Assembly (NCBI GenBank): GCA_011009095.1
Contig: VTPC01090698.1
Span: forward strand, 1-64,000
Origin: Ignelater luminosus
Lineage: Eukaryota > Arthropoda > Insecta > Coleoptera > Elateridae
Reading direction: 5' to 3'
DNA length: 64,000 nt
Position 1 is the first letter of the stretch, and each line of letters opens with the position of its first letter. The translations under genes and the position numbers were made by a program. Below the pieces are notes generated by a model. The model worked only from the letters and a program-made list of their open reading frames with translations, was not told the DNA's origin and searched no databases. Below are positions 49,501 through 57,559 of this stretch, piece after piece.

Positions 49501-49612
49501 TTTTCTTATCAACGGGAGGTTTGCTCGTCAATGTTTGACTACCTTGTTCGGATATGATAAGCTGTTCACTTGCTAATTTACTATCCAGTTTGGTTTTACT
49601 TTTATTTTTCAT
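16425..49612 (-). CDS. unc-115: Actin-binding LIM protein (abLIM / Unc-115), whole gene, 15 joined coding exons plus one alternative
   Basis: The gene encodes 816 or 823 residues. LIM domains lie at about 56-106, 115-166, 189-239 and 248-300, each with its Cys/His zinc ligands. A Ser/Pro/Tyr-rich linker follows with family blocks (RSRTPSLNGSLYSPTSMSRK, PYPYTDPERRKRWSDGYKG). The last 60 residues are a villin headpiece ending in RRARLF. The family links F-actin to signalling; in flies Unc-115 acts in axon guidance downstream of Rac-type signals. Exons (5' to 3'): 49612-49459, 31407-31187, 31123-30937, 30593-30373, 30262-30002, 29887-29819, 29674-29485, 29417-29181, 29107-28876, 28681-28506, 27341-27265 or 27043-26946, 17596-17527, 17111-17071, 16802-16602, 16538-16425. 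Every junction has GT and AG and keeps frame, and no coding stop occurs. Other promoters or small alternative exons may be missing. Confidence 0.93.
16602..16802 (-). CDS. unc-115: abLIM exon 14 (start of villin headpiece)
   Basis: 201 nt, 67 codons. It ends IYPYHLLLITNYRLPADVDR and CNLE, the N-terminal subdomain of the headpiece, with the family's Y-P-Y-x-x-L and LPxxVDR pattern. Phase 0 at both ends. Confidence 0.94.
17071..17111 (-). CDS. unc-115: abLIM exon 13 (41 nt)
   Basis: Very short exon encoding STGSITDVERRAL after a split Ile codon. Bounded by CTGCAG and GTATGT, and in frame on both sides. Confidence 0.82.
17527..17596 (-). CDS. unc-115: abLIM exon 12
   Basis: 70 nt. GDYSFSGIGVKTHSTDFSSG then KSD and one base. 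It follows exon 11 in phase 0 after a 9.3-kb intron. Acceptor CACAG, donor GTAAGT. Confidence 0.85.
17669..18279. mobile_element. hAT-type MITE, 611 bp, with 8-bp target duplication
   Basis: Ends TAGGGTGACAATATTTTT and, inverted, TAGGATGACAATATTTTT belong to arms about 160 bp long that are near-perfect inverted copies. The 8 bases GTGTTTAT occur directly on both sides (17661-17668 and 18280-18287), the expected hAT target duplication. A second, inner inverted pair lies between the arms (around 17945-18030). No coding capacity. It lies in the intron before abLIM exon 12. Confidence 0.88.
18660..18820 (+). pseudogene. Small LINE reverse-transcriptase remnant
   Basis: The plus strand reads EEVISEELKLALNK, a stop, then ENGKAVGYI, close to the pre-RT block EEV-ALKxxKNGKAxGxDGI of insect LINEs. 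It is cut off by the pogo element at 18821. Confidence 0.45.
18821..21234 (+). mobile_element. pogo/Tigger-like DNA transposon, 2.4 kb
   Basis: The terminal inverted repeat TACATC(A/G)ATTATAAGA opens at 18821 and closes at 21234. The interior holds a degenerate transposase (see 20065-21088). Both ends and the coding strand are consistent with one insertion in the large abLIM intron. Pogo elements normally insert at TA; the flanks here do not show a clean TA pair. Confidence 0.75.
20065..21088 (+). pseudogene. Degenerate pogo/Tigger (CENP-B-like) transposase
   Basis: The N-terminal segment YDAALKQKLTVYAEEHRNRA and AGRKFDISEANI is the pogo-type helix-turn-helix. The C-terminal frame holds LVLDAFRGHLTEKIK (a DDE catalytic segment), LVVIPGGMTSQLQPLNVSIN and KPFKDYLRKEYESWL, the standard end of these transposases. 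Internal stops and frameshifts (for example around 20275-20800) show that it is dead. Confidence 0.85.
21728..22522. mobile_element. TA-flanked non-autonomous element, 795 bp, with a GC-rich core
   Basis: Ends CAGGGTGTTTTTTAAATGG and, inverted, CTGGGTGTTTTTGAAATGG, each next to TA (21726-21727 and 22523-22524). The terminal style is mariner-like. The core at about 22010-22400 is far richer in GC than its surroundings and contains an imperfect duplication: the stretch from about 22025 to 22120 recurs from about 22143 (shared GAGATGGGA-type, GCGCGGGA-type words). No transposase seen. Confidence 0.75.
22680..23330 (-). pseudogene. Tc1/mariner-type transposase remnant
   Basis: On the minus strand broken frames give WLKDLQKVTRSTVES, GEIFPDSETSIG, NVGVDVNEC, MKKCLLPFL and FDQ/PDLASVHYA. 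The last is the PDLA-S-HY catalytic block of a common insect transposase family. Several stops. Not clearly tied to the neighbouring 795-bp element. Confidence 0.55.
23780..24060. repeat. Inverted repeat, possible MITE remnant
   Basis: GATTAAC-(n)2-GTAAACCAACTCTT at 23799-23822 is inverted at 24014-24037, with flanking similarity (ACTGTATAG against CTATGCTGTATA). Ends and target duplication are not clear. Confidence 0.4.
24517..25440. repeat. Tandem duplication (about 215-bp unit, over two copies), second copy interrupted by a MITE
   Basis: GGTTATAAACATAACCTA begins units at 24517 and 24732, and a diverged form recurs near 25394. Copy 1 runs uninterrupted. Copy 2 matches it on both sides of the 462-bp element at 24812-25273. 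Divergence is moderate. Confidence 0.65.
24812..25273. mobile_element. PIF/Harbinger-like MITE, 462 bp, TTA-flanked
   Basis: Ends GTGCCGCTTTACATGATAA and, inverted, GTGCCACTTTACATGATAA. TTA flanks both sides (24809-24811 and 25274-25276), as expected for PIF/Harbinger insertion. The arms also share TTTTTTATAGAATTTGTGAA. No transposase. Confidence 0.72.
25441..26194. other. Intronic stretch, no feature recognised
   Basis: AT-rich part of the large abLIM intron, without recognisable exons or transposon ends. Confidence 0.3.
26203..26355. mobile_element. hAT-type MITE, 153 bp, perfect 8-bp target duplication
   Basis: CAGTGGCAGCTGGTGA and its inverse close the element; the arms extend about 65 bp (sharing CTAACTTCAGGTGGTGCCAA). 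ATCCAGAC occurs immediately on each side (26195-26202 and 26356-26363). The arms are highly similar, which suggests a fairly young copy. Confidence 0.9.
26946..27043 (-). CDS. unc-115: abLIM exon 11b (alternative, downstream copy)
   Basis: 98 nt. VSALRHVPKPGYGLAPRSHT then FSSSAGSYPHIP. Same phase at both ends as 11a. The donor is double (GTAAGTGTAAGT); using the second would add two codons in frame. Confidence 0.87.
27265..27341 (-). CDS. unc-115: abLIM exon 11a (alternative, upstream copy)
   Basis: 77 nt. VSSLRYVPRPGYGLKSATLP then VGNGY, ending on a codon boundary. The first 14 residues are homologous to exon 11b. Acceptor AACAG, donor GTAAGTAC. Its length (2 mod 3) means that using it together with 11b would shift the frame. 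Confidence 0.88.
27342..28505. other. abLIM intron 10
   Basis: AT-rich, 1.16 kb, between exon 10 and exon 11a. No transposon or additional exon recognised. Regulatory elements that would choose between 11a and 11b could lie here or at 27044-27264. Confidence 0.5.
28506..28681 (-). CDS. unc-115: abLIM exon 10
   Basis: 176 nt. TPSANKEPNYKLRYDSPVGA then a Ser- and Asp-rich stretch. It ends in NYN plus one base, which either copy of exon 11 can complete to a Val codon. Confidence 0.92.
28876..29107 (-). CDS. unc-115: abLIM exon 9 (charged, coiled-coil-like)
   Basis: 232 nt. RRKRWSDGYKGVPDSDEE, then a Glu/Lys-rich helix and DPRNASR. All are recognisable in abLIM proteins. Confidence 0.94.
29181..29417 (-). 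CDS. unc-115: abLIM exon 8
   Basis: 237 nt. NSFRSSQGKYKSGSKPGMK, then a Pro-rich run ending PYPYTDP. The split last codon with exon 9 gives Glu and the family block PYPYTDPERRKRWSD. Confidence 0.92.
29485..29674 (-). CDS. unc-115: abLIM exon 7
   Basis: 190 nt. HYSYRTPSPGLVLREYK, then a Tyr-rich stretch (DISRIYTYSYL) and SPHFHRPT. It ends with one base of a Ser codon. Confidence 0.92.
29819..29887 (-). CDS. unc-115: abLIM exon 6
   Basis: 69 nt, 23 codons. FSMRSRTPSLNGSLYSPTSM then SRK is a conserved linker block of the family. GT-AG flanks, phase 0 at both ends, so it could be skipped without a frameshift. Confidence 0.92.
30002..30262 (-). CDS. unc-115: abLIM exon 5 (rest of LIM4 and linker)
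   Basis: 261 nt, phase 0 at both ends. AGDNHHFHPTCARCTKCGDP and IWHPRC complete LIM4. A Gly/Asn-rich linker ends in DRMSSSGVSEMQ, a block also seen in vertebrate abLIMs. Confidence 0.96.
30373..30593 (-). CDS. unc-115: abLIM exon 4 (LIM3, start of LIM4)
   Basis: 221 nt. CAGCREELKEGQALVALDRQ, WHIWCFKCGKC and FCEKD form LIM3, and CAYC opens LIM4. The frame continues from exon 3 through a split Glu codon. Confidence 0.96.
30937..31123 (-). CDS. unc-115: abLIM exon 3 (rest of LIM2)
   Basis: 187 nt. VVTALGKTYHQKCFTCARCC continues LIM2 exactly as in the family. It ends in a Thr/Ser/Pro-rich spacer (TSTTPQTSPTSNNPN) and one base of the next codon. Confidence 0.95.
31187..31407 (-). CDS. unc-115: abLIM exon 2 (LIM1, start of LIM2)
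   Basis: 221 nt. It reads KTLCQTCSKKCSGEVLRVQ, then YFHTQCFKCKKC and YFCTNC, a complete LIM1. It ends with the first ligands of LIM2 (CATC) and VEGE. Acceptor TTTACAG, donor GTACTT. Confidence 0.95.
32082..32281. repeat. Perfect 93-bp palindrome with 14-nt loop
   Basis: 32082-32174 and 32189-32281 are exact reverse complements, as far as I can check base by base. The loop is ACGTCCATGTGCAC. The outer ends read TTTCTACAACCGTC. A transcript across it would form a 93-bp perfect duplex. No clear target duplication borders it. Confidence 0.93.
34244..35779 (+). mobile_element. Tc1/mariner-like transposon with about 260-bp terminal inverted repeats, decayed
   Basis: The ends CT(A/G)GGTGGCCCAACGAAAACG are inverted copies. 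Similarity of the arms continues to 34503 on the left and about 35494 on the right (GTCGATTTGTTTGGAAGATA near the inner edge of each). Between them the plus strand codes for transposase pieces: QQDGAPPHFA (35198 on), the PRSPDLAPPDFF-type block near 35310, then SLKK. Frames are broken. The right end is followed by TA; the left flank is not clean. Confidence 0.75.
35190..35450 (+). pseudogene. Mariner-type transposase C-terminal fragment
   Basis: Reads FQQDGAPPHFAL-like, a GRWIG-like region and a PDLAPPDFFL-like region over two or more frames, followed by a run matching LKSKVYV-NERQQ-type sequence. This is the end of the DDE domain of the surrounding element; the N-terminal half is hardly recognisable. 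Confidence 0.6.
38900..39345. repeat. Degenerate tandem duplication, units about 180-217 bp
   Basis: CACTGCCAGCCA recurs at 38964 and 39181 (217 bases apart), TGGAAAG at 39057 and 39242 (185), and GAAAATGTTxG with AAACAAAAGACG at 39132 and 39312 (180). The changing offset shows indels between copies. Confidence 0.65.
40970..41270 (+). repeat. Diverged member of the repeat family found at 62411 and 63372
   Basis: Shares CTAGAGGGCGCTACAGGTCA (against CTAGAGAGCGCGACAAGTCA), then CCACCAAAACCGTC, a TGATATTC-type run and a CCGA-TCGATT tract in the same order as 62440-62660 and 63400-63680. Much older than those two. Confidence 0.6.
42450..42476. repeat. (ATT)n microsatellite
   Basis: About nine tandem ATT units, with further interrupted ATC/ATT units just before. 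Confidence 0.9.
44785..45420 (+). pseudogene. Ty3/gypsy retrotransposon fragment, RT to RNase H, lacking the YMDD box
   Basis: Frames give QDGHYEYNRVPFGLPSA, NTILAPYKSIADVL, then IPSVYVSDNLEHLETVLKIL, LTLNLKKCDFLQQSVTYL, a VRRFLGSTNFFR-like piece and the RNase H start (EQQSALDTSKTT, GRPLLAIYGPEVATEVHT). At ADVL the expected YMDD and neighbours are absent and the sequence runs on in frame to IPSV. Stops and frameshifts elsewhere. No LTRs seen nearby. Confidence 0.8.
46230..47285 (+). repeat. Detached unit of the hairpin-bearing higher-order repeat
   Basis: About 1.03 kb, co-linear with 52641-53540: both start near GTTAGGAAAG/GAAGAGTGAAGCC, then GGTGGATGTTACAG, a GTTTGAGGAC block, AAATCTGGTAGAAAG, AAGTGGCCCGTTTCAAA, GAAGTATCTGG, GAGAACAAGATCCA, GTCTGAGAATAA and CAAGTGGTCTTGTTAGGAG. 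Several subunits hold a CCACC-ACA-GGTGG-type hairpin (for example 46673-46685). No protein coding is apparent. Confidence 0.75.
48618..48851 (-). pseudogene. Possible Hsp70-like N-terminal fragment
   Basis: An open 77-residue minus-strand frame reads GICISTTRIHLAVIKDG, then VGNEIKIMACFVAIG and FNYIIGKSKF. The order and spacing resemble the start of Hsp70 ATPase domains (GIDLGTT-x-VAV, GN-x-PS-VAF, RLIGRxF), but key residues are changed and the similarity is weak. Could be a degraded retrocopy or chance. No neighbours support it. Confidence 0.3.
49459..49612 (-). CDS. unc-115: abLIM exon 1 (start codon, Lys-rich N-terminus)
   Basis: ATG at 49612-49610 in a good context (GAAA before it), with an in-frame stop about 50 bases upstream. 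It encodes 51 residues rich in Lys (KKVDKKVKK near the end) plus one base of a Gly codon completed by exon 2. The donor is GTAAGTTT. The link to exon 2 over an 18-kb intron rests on phase, strand and the lack of another start nearer to LIM1. Confidence is therefore lower than for the other exons. Confidence 0.72.
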
Positions 49613-51289
49613 TTTCACTATTTTATCCGAAGGCGAGAACCAGCACAAGCAGCAGTTCGCAAATTAAAATCGTAAAAATCGAAAGTCGTCGTGTGTTTCG
49701 GTTTCACAAACTCGATTCAAGAAGCTTCCGGACCCAACCTGATAAATTATGCACTTACACAAGAGGAAATCATAATAAATTTCGAAGTTATTTAATAATT
49801 AAATAATAGAGAGCAGTGGCGATAGAAATTAGCGCTAAGTGTGAGAAAGAGAGAGGGGAAAAAAGCTTTTCTTGTTTTAAATTTATAGTACACATCAGCT
49901 TACCTAATTACTAATAAATCCATAAAGATAATTAGATTATAATGGAAGAATGCATAAAAAGCAAAGAATGGCTTTTATTACAATTTATGATAAATATTTT
50001 ATAAGATGACAAGAACCAGATGTTAGAACTAACAGTATTATTTTAATGCATTACAATAAGAGAGAAGTTGATCCTGAAGAACTTTGAAAGGCGTGTGTGG
50101 TTTTTCTTGAAGTGTACTAAGTAAAAAAGCAGCCAAGGATACCCTGTAAATGGATTAGATGGAAATATAACCAGCACCAAATTAATTTCATTTCAACCAC
50201 CACCCCTATATTCTTTACGTTATTTAATCAATTCTACTAAAAATCTAATTTATTCGTTTAACATAACCTAAATTTCCAAAACCAATTTACTTATATTAAA
50301 GCACTAGGTTATAAAAGCAGAGTGCCATGATTTTACTTTTAAATCGCCACGTACTAGAAAAACAAAAGAACCTAAGTGTCATTCGTTTTTCCAATTTAAA
50401 ACACGAATTTCGACAAGTGTTTGACAAGCTCTATGTCTATCCTAACCTATCGGTTAAATTTGATTATCGAGCCACTCCAGCAATACCCAATAAACAAAGA
50501 ATCGAACTGAATCAATTGACGATTCTATCAAAAAGTAAGTCAGATTAAATTGAACTAAATTTGTAACGTTAAGTTAAGATACTTTCATTGTGTATCAATC
50601 TAACCTGCCTTTTAGCCTACTTTTTGTAAAGTAAATCTATTATTAGATAATACCAAATAAGAAAAGATGCTAAAAATTCCAATTTCTTTTATAACTAAAA
50701 CCGGTTCTGATGTTAATTTTCGTTAAATTAAAAAATTTAAACTACGGAGTTTAAAGTAAAAACCTTATTATTAGTATGCACCTGCAGCTTTATTAAAAAA
50801 TTCCGAAACGCTTTCGAAAGAATTTTCACAATCAATAATTATAAAGGAGGGAAAAAAAGAATCAAGAGTGCAATTTAAAAAACATTATTATTATCTTTAA
50901 TGGCGATTGAGCAAAACAAAAAACTAACAACGATCTACTATTTGTTTTAACACAGGAAATATTTAATAACAATAATAACAGTCAATTACCTGCAGAGGAT
51001 ATTGGAGAAAGTAAATAATAAGTACTGTATAGTCATACAATCTAAATTTGTTTATAATGTAGGAGTGTCCTTTAGAATCTATTTCTAGGTTATATTTATT
51101 ACATGGGGTGTATCATCATGATACTAGAAAATTTATTTTCTTCATTGGAAGACCCGCTATATATTCGTACCTATTTCTTTGCTCCTCGCTCATTTATTTA
51201 TTCGCTTATTTCACTACATATAATAAATACAAATTCTGTTATCTTAGTGAATATAATCTCAAGTCTTCCAATTATTCGATCAGTCATCG
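49613..51289. other. 5' flank of the abLIM gene
   Basis: Contains the 5' UTR and presumably the promoter of the minus-strand gene directly above 49612. Otherwise AT-rich with no recognised gene. The transcription start cannot be fixed. Confidence 0.4.
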
Positions 51290-54200
51290 CAGGTGGTTTG
51301 TTTGAGAACAAATTTCATCTGAGAGCCGTCAAAGAAAATTTGACAAAGAAACCCGACCGTTAAGTTAAGTTAAGGCGACCATGTTAGGAGACTTAAGCCT
51401 TACAGTGAATCGTCAAAAATCTAGAAGGAAGGGACGGTTGAAACTCAACAAGTCTGACTGTGGGCCACTGCAGACGGCCTTGTTAGGACAGCGAAGCCTT
51501 ACTAACGTATGGTAAGAGGGGAGGTGAAGCTCAACCACGGACCACTAAAACAGTGACTTGTTGAAAAAGAAAACCCAGCCAGATTTGTCGACGGGTATTT
51601 GGAGGAATGCTACCGCAGGTAACCTTGAAGACAAAACCCGGACACGAGCCTTCAGAAACAATTTGGTAGAAAGTAAAGCCTGTCCGTAGATTACAGCAAG
51701 TGACACTGCCCGAGGATAATCAGAGACTTGGACGGGAAAGAGAGTTAAAATCCGACCATGAGCTACTAAAAGTGTGCTGTCTAAGACAACACAAGGAAAT
51801 CTGGTGGAAAGTAAAACTTGATTGTGGGCCACCACAGGTGGCCTGTTTGAGGAGAGAACCCAGCCGAAAGCGGCCATCAAAAAGAATTTGAAAAAAGGTG
51901 ACACCCGATTGTGGAAAACCGCAGGAGGTCTTGTTAGGAAAGTGAAGCTTTATCCTGAACCATCAGAGGTCTGTTGAGGAGGAAAGAGTGAACCGTGCAC
52001 CACTAAGGAGGAGCGTGGCGCAGTTGTTGAACATTCACCTTCACGTTTCCTCCTATGGAAAAATGCAATTAGGCTTAATTGTCTGTTTGTTTCAATAACG
52101 TAAAATATGAATAAAAAAGAGTTTTGATGGAAAGCAAGCCGGTTTTGAGAACAAAGTAGAAAGTAAAGTCTTACCGTGGGTTATGATGTTGTAAACGGGC
52201 TGTTGAGGACTAAATCTGACAGTGAGCCGTCGAGAGAAATTTGTTAGAAAGTGAAAAAAAGACGTGGCCCACCACAAATGGCCTGTTAAAAATGAAGGTC
52301 TACTGTAGTTCACCAGAGGTGCCCAAGCACAACAAGGAAATGTCTGGAAGTATCTGGTGAATTTCAAATCTCGATTAGGGAGGCATGAAGGATGGTCTGT
52401 TTGAAGAAAAACCTTACCATGGATCATCATAGGTCTGGTGGTCGGCGAAACTCGATTGTGGGTCACTTGCTTCAGAACAAAATCCATCCGTGAGTCATCT
52501 AAATGAATTTGGTAGAAAGCAAAGCCCGGTCTTGGGCTGTTTCAGAGTGAAGTCTTACCGTAAGTCATCTGAGGTCTGGTGGTAGTTGACGCCCATAGGT
52601 GGCCTTTTCAGTCAGAAACTCAGTCGTGAGGGGACCAGTTGGAAGAGTGAAGCCTTACCGTAGGTATCTGAGGTCTGGTGGATGTTACAGCTCGATTGGG
52701 CTAGCCTAGGCTGCCCGTTTGAGACTAAAACCCGGTTGTAGAAAATCTGGCAGAAAGGGAAACTCAGCGGTGGCTATTTCAGAGTTAAGTCTCACCGTAG
52801 GTCATCTGACGTTTGGTAGAAGTTGAAGCCATACCCGGTCGTGAAAATACCTTACCAAGGATCATCCGAGGTCTCGTGATCGTAGACCCAACCGTGGGCC
52901 GTCGTAGAAAAAGAAAGTTGCTAGAAAGCGAAGCCTGGCGGTAGACCATCGCAAGTGGCCCGTTTCAAAGTGAAGTCTTACAATAAGTCATTAGAGATTT
53001 GTTAAGAGGTTGAAGCCTCCACCATAGGTGGCTTGTTTGAGGACAAAATTCAGTTTCTATTGGAAGAATAAAGTTTTACCGCGGATGTTGCAGTACGGTT
53101 GTGGGGAAGAGGCCTGTTTGATGACAGAAACCCGACCGCAAGCCATACACAGAAAGGGATCTGGTAGAAAGTGAAAACAAGACGTGAGAAACTGCAGATA
53201 GCCCGTTGTAGAGCAAAGCCCCGACCTTGAACAACTGCTAGAAGACAAAGCACAACCGCAAACCGCCTAGAAGTATCTGGCGAAGAGCAAACCCGTACTA
53301 AAGACTACCACAGGCAATCTGTTGGAGAACAAGATCCAGCCGGGAGTCATCAAAGGGGGTGCGGTAGAAGGCAAAACCCGACAATGGGTTACCGGAGGTG
53401 TCCTTGCTAGAAGAGAGAAGTGGATCATCGGAGATGATAATGATGGGGGGAGGGGATGAATTCTGAGACGTGTCTGAGAATAAGCAAATTTTGTCGACTG
53501 TGGGCCACGACAAGTGGTCTTGTTAGGAGAGTGAAGCCTAACGATGGCTCATGAGAGGCCTGATGGATGTTGCAGCCCGACCGTGGGCTACCGTAAGCGG
53601 CCTGTTTGGAGATAAAACCCTGTCGTGAGCCGTCGTAGGAATCTATCAGCCCGGCGGTACACCATGGTAAGTGGTCCGTATTAGAGTGAAGTCTTACCAT
53701 AAGTTATAAGAGATTTGGTGGGGGTTGAAAGTTCTACCGTGGTACCTTACTGTGGATGTTGTAACAAAAACCTGACCGGGAGCTGCCAAAAGAAATCTGA
53801 TAGAAGGTGGTAGAAGTCGGATCGTAAGCTGCCTGTTACAGAACAGACTCAATTGCGACTAGCCCAGCGAAAGGCAAAGCAGGTTAACAAAAAATATCCA
53901 GACTAAGGTGGCCTGTTTTAAGAACAAATCCAGCCGTGAGCTGTCAAAATGGATTAGATAGAACAACACCAAAAGTGGCCTGCCAGAAAATAAATAGGTT
54001 TGATGAGAGGCGAAGTTTGACGATGAGAGGCGAAGTTTGACCATGACCAGCAGGTGTTTTTTTAAGACAAAACTGTCGTCAGCTGTTAAAAAATACCGTA
54101 GGTGGCCTGTTTGGGAACAAAACAAACCAAGGGTCTCCAATAGTGTCCCGCTGTAGAAAAAGAAAAGAGAGAAAGCATAACCGTGAACCGTCTAAAATAT

Positions 54201-54330
54201 CTGGTGAAAAGCAAAGTCTTATTGTGGGTTGACGGAAGATGCACGGTGAAGAGTAACCCGGACGAGAGGGCCGCCAAAGGGTTTGGAGGAGAAAATTTGA
54301 CTCTGCAAGCAGATTAAAGGCAATGGAAGA
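51290..54330 (+). repeat. Higher-order tandem repeat array with embedded short hairpins
   Basis: Units of about 0.7-0.9 kb begin with TCTTGTTAGGA-AGTGAAGC near 51928, 52641 (GAAGAGTGAAGCC) and 53519; a partial unit precedes and a decayed one follows to about 54320. Each is made of shorter subunits with the words GTGGGCCACC, GGCCTGTTTGAGGA, ACCCGACCGTGAG, TCTGGTAGAAAGCGAAGCC. The best hairpin is at 51827-51843 (GGCCACC-ACA-GGTGGCC); related ones lie at about 51470 and 53505. GC content is well above that of the surroundings. No coding frame persists from unit to unit. Confidence 0.8.
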
Positions 54331-57257
54331 AATGGTCTGAATTATGAAGCGTTCGACCTTGCAACTTTCCGATATTCGTTTTATAGGAATGCAACGTACT
54401 TGAACTGATTACTGGTTGGCATAACCCAAATAACAGATTTTGTCGCTTTTAACCTTCGTAGACGGGATATATCCAGTGATTCTAAAGAATCAGATTTCTC
54501 ACCCACCGACTCCGTCATACACCAGTAGTATTTATTATGTGTTACGTGTAGGTAGGTATACACACAGCACGGTACATTTATATTTTATACCTAGATTTCT
54601 GGAGGGTTTCTTTTGGTCTCAGCAGATAGAAAACGACTTTTCTTATTTGAACAACTTCTAATTGGCGACTCATCAGACTTATCATGAAGGGCATCTTTTT
54701 GGTTGTGGCCGAATCTTAAAAATAGTTTTGGAGACGGGAGAAGGGTCTTAAGGACCAAATTGAGACCAAGACTTGTGGAGCGGTCTCCTTTAATTTTCCC
54801 ATTAAAATTCGACAATTGCCAATAATTTACGACACGTACAACTCCTTACTTAACCAGAAACTTGATTAGACGATAGTAAGAAAATAAAATTCCTCTCAAT
54901 TATTTTAGAATTTTAGAAATTAATTTGTTTGCCCAAAACAGACCGGATTTAATAATAAACAACACTCCAAAAATGTTCATTTGTTCACCAGTGAAATTAA
55001 ATTACGAATGAAGTCATTCCAGCGGATTGTATGACTCAAAGTGAAACTCTTTTTTTTACTGCTCCACAACGGTAACTCTTTTATAAATATTAATATTTTC
55101 TAACATTTCATAACAGTGGAGTGATATCATTTATTAATAGCGATGACCTTGCTTTATTCGTTTTTTTCTCGACGATTAGAAAATTTTAAAACAAAAGGAA
55201 AAGTTAACAAATCCTGATATTGCCAAAGATTTTTCTATTGCATCACGCTAATAAGTAATAACTTGATTAAATCTTAGTATAATCTACTGATAATCAAAGT
55301 TAGAAGTTCTTACAGTTTTAATTTTATTGGAAATGATCAGAACCGGCTTTAGAATGCAATTTAATGAAAATTTTAATAAATATGTAAAACTTGATCAAAT
55401 CACAACTTACAGAAACAAAACAATAATAAATTTTCAAAACAAATCAATCACAGTTAACATAAAACAATTGCGAACACAACTTTTTCTGTTTCAAATAATC
55501 ACAAAATATAAAATATCCAGTTAGATGTTGATTAGCAAAAACTCAATTTATTCTTGTAGCGGTAACGATAAAAACAAAACAGAAAAAAAAAAATAACAAA
55601 AATCCGCGCTAACCACAAGCAACGAAAAAGAACTTTTTCAGTGCGACCGAACGGATCGTACGGACGCGAAAAACTAAAAAACACACCGTAACAAGTGGAA
55701 CACTCCTTCACAACCAACTTCAGTGGATGACTAACCAGTTTATCCTACAATCTCCTACAAATTACGGCGAGGGGAACGAAGAGAGGCACAGAGAGAATGT
55801 AATTTAAATTGTCAAATGTCTGACCGTTCATTGCACGCACGGAGGTAATTTTAGGTTTTACCTTTCAAAAATACCAACTTCTTTATGATTGAATACTATA
55901 TATATAGAATAACAGAAAAAAGTGTGCGTTCCAGCTCGTACTTGCTGCCAAATATTCAATTCTTACGATTATTAAAAGGTGGCTTAAATGCATTTTCCGT
56001 GTAGTTTAAAACAATTGAAAAGATAAGGTTTATACTCAATGTTTGAAAATGGATTATTATCAATATCGTTATCGATCGATAACTATTTGATCACCAATGA
56101 AAATAAATGAAACCATCAATGTCAGAAACGTGTCAGAAGCTATTAATACTTCACATAGAAAATTTGTAGCAAATTACAGTTAACAAGAGATTCGTTAAAA
56201 AAATGACTTTTTGAACTAACGATCCTAGTGGTCGCATGTCAAACAATTACACATCGTGGTATTTTCGCAATTAATGTGATTACGATGGATGTGTTGGTGT
56301 CTAAATTTCAATAAGACTAGATCAGAAGGGTTACTGTAGTAATAACAATGTTCAATAAACTCGGAATATACCACCCACTGACCAACCTAACTGATTATGT
56401 AACGACAATAGTGGGAACGGCACAACACCTATAGCTTTATGATGAATAACTGCGATACGCTCATTCAATTCATAATTATCACCTGTTGGATTTTTTTTTG
56501 GTGTAATTTACACTCTGCATGTCTGATTGTTCTAGTTACTAAATCTTTACTTCTTGACCTAACGTAATGAAGAAAAAAAAATTAGAGTATTAACGGTAAA
56601 AATCTTATTTTTATTAAAAAGTTATTATATACCTTTGAGATCCCAATATTGAAGAGAAAATCAAGTGTACGTTAAGTATTTTAGGTTGGAACAATTCTCG
56701 AGCGAAACAAGCACTTATCTCCAATTATCATCAGTTAGAGGCCACTCTCTCTGGTTATGAACTTAATCTCCTTGACATGTATTCTTCTTTCTAACTGATA
56801 ATTTTGCAGTCAAATGTTTTACAAGTTTACTTGCCGTAAATCAAGACCGTTTTATTTGAAAACTTATTTAAACTTATGTTGAAATTACAAGGCCCAACGC
56901 CTAACCATTGCATATTTATGGTTATAGTCCGCTGAATCTCAACAGGTTTTGCAAATTAGAATTATCTCAGTCATCTGAAATTTTTCCTTCAACCGTCTAG
57001 TTTCGTTTTTCTCTTCGCCTTTAGTCAAAATAAGGTAGTAAGTAAGAGTACATTCGTGGTTATCATTTGGTATGTAAAATGGCTTCCCAAAATATTTCGA
57101 GATGCTGTCTTGGACAGCACCACCTTGTTTCACAATCTCTCTTTGTATTACAAACGTGGCTACAGCCTCTTCTTAAATACGAAATCGAATCAATAACCAC
57201 ACAAAATATCCCCCAGAAAACTTCTTTATTATACAGTGCGAATGTCGGCTGTGGAAC
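54331..57257. other. Intergenic, AT-rich
   Basis: I found no gene, RNA or clear transposon. Short open frames on both strands lack recognisable motifs. Confidence 0.35.
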
Positions 57258-57504
57258 GCTTTAAATAAAAAGTTCTCTGTGCATCTGAGGCCAAAATCCT
57301 CGGATACGTCAGCTTTATTTCCCAATGGGACATCTCTTTTTTTTACCCCCACCCTTAACTCCAGATGATGTCATCAATGGCTTCTTAATGGCAACCCCAG
57401 ATTCTGATTCTCTAAAAGATTCGAATAGATGTCCCATTGAGATATAAGATGGATCTATCCGAGAATTTTGGCTTCAGATGCACAGTGAATTTTTTATTTA
57501 AAGC
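57258..57504. mobile_element. Hairpin MITE, 247 bp
   Basis: GCTTTAAATAAAAAGTTC at the left is inverted at the right, and the arms match for about 75 bp (sharing CTGTGCATCTGA and CAATGGGACATCT). The centre is unique. A target duplication is not obvious; the TTTAAA in the ends may be part of it. Confidence 0.7.
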
Positions 57505-57559
57505 CAGGATGTGAAAGAAAGAGGGAGATTAGTCACTACCTCATTAAAAAAGCAGGGTA

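Noticed and set aside
49613-49648. Extension of abLIM exon 1 upstream to 49648
   Set aside because: The codon there is TTG, not ATG, and an in-frame stop lies just beyond. The ATG at 49612 is the first real start.
49570-49806. 78-residue plus-strand frame over abLIM exon 1
   Set aside because: It lies opposite the coding exon and shows no domain.
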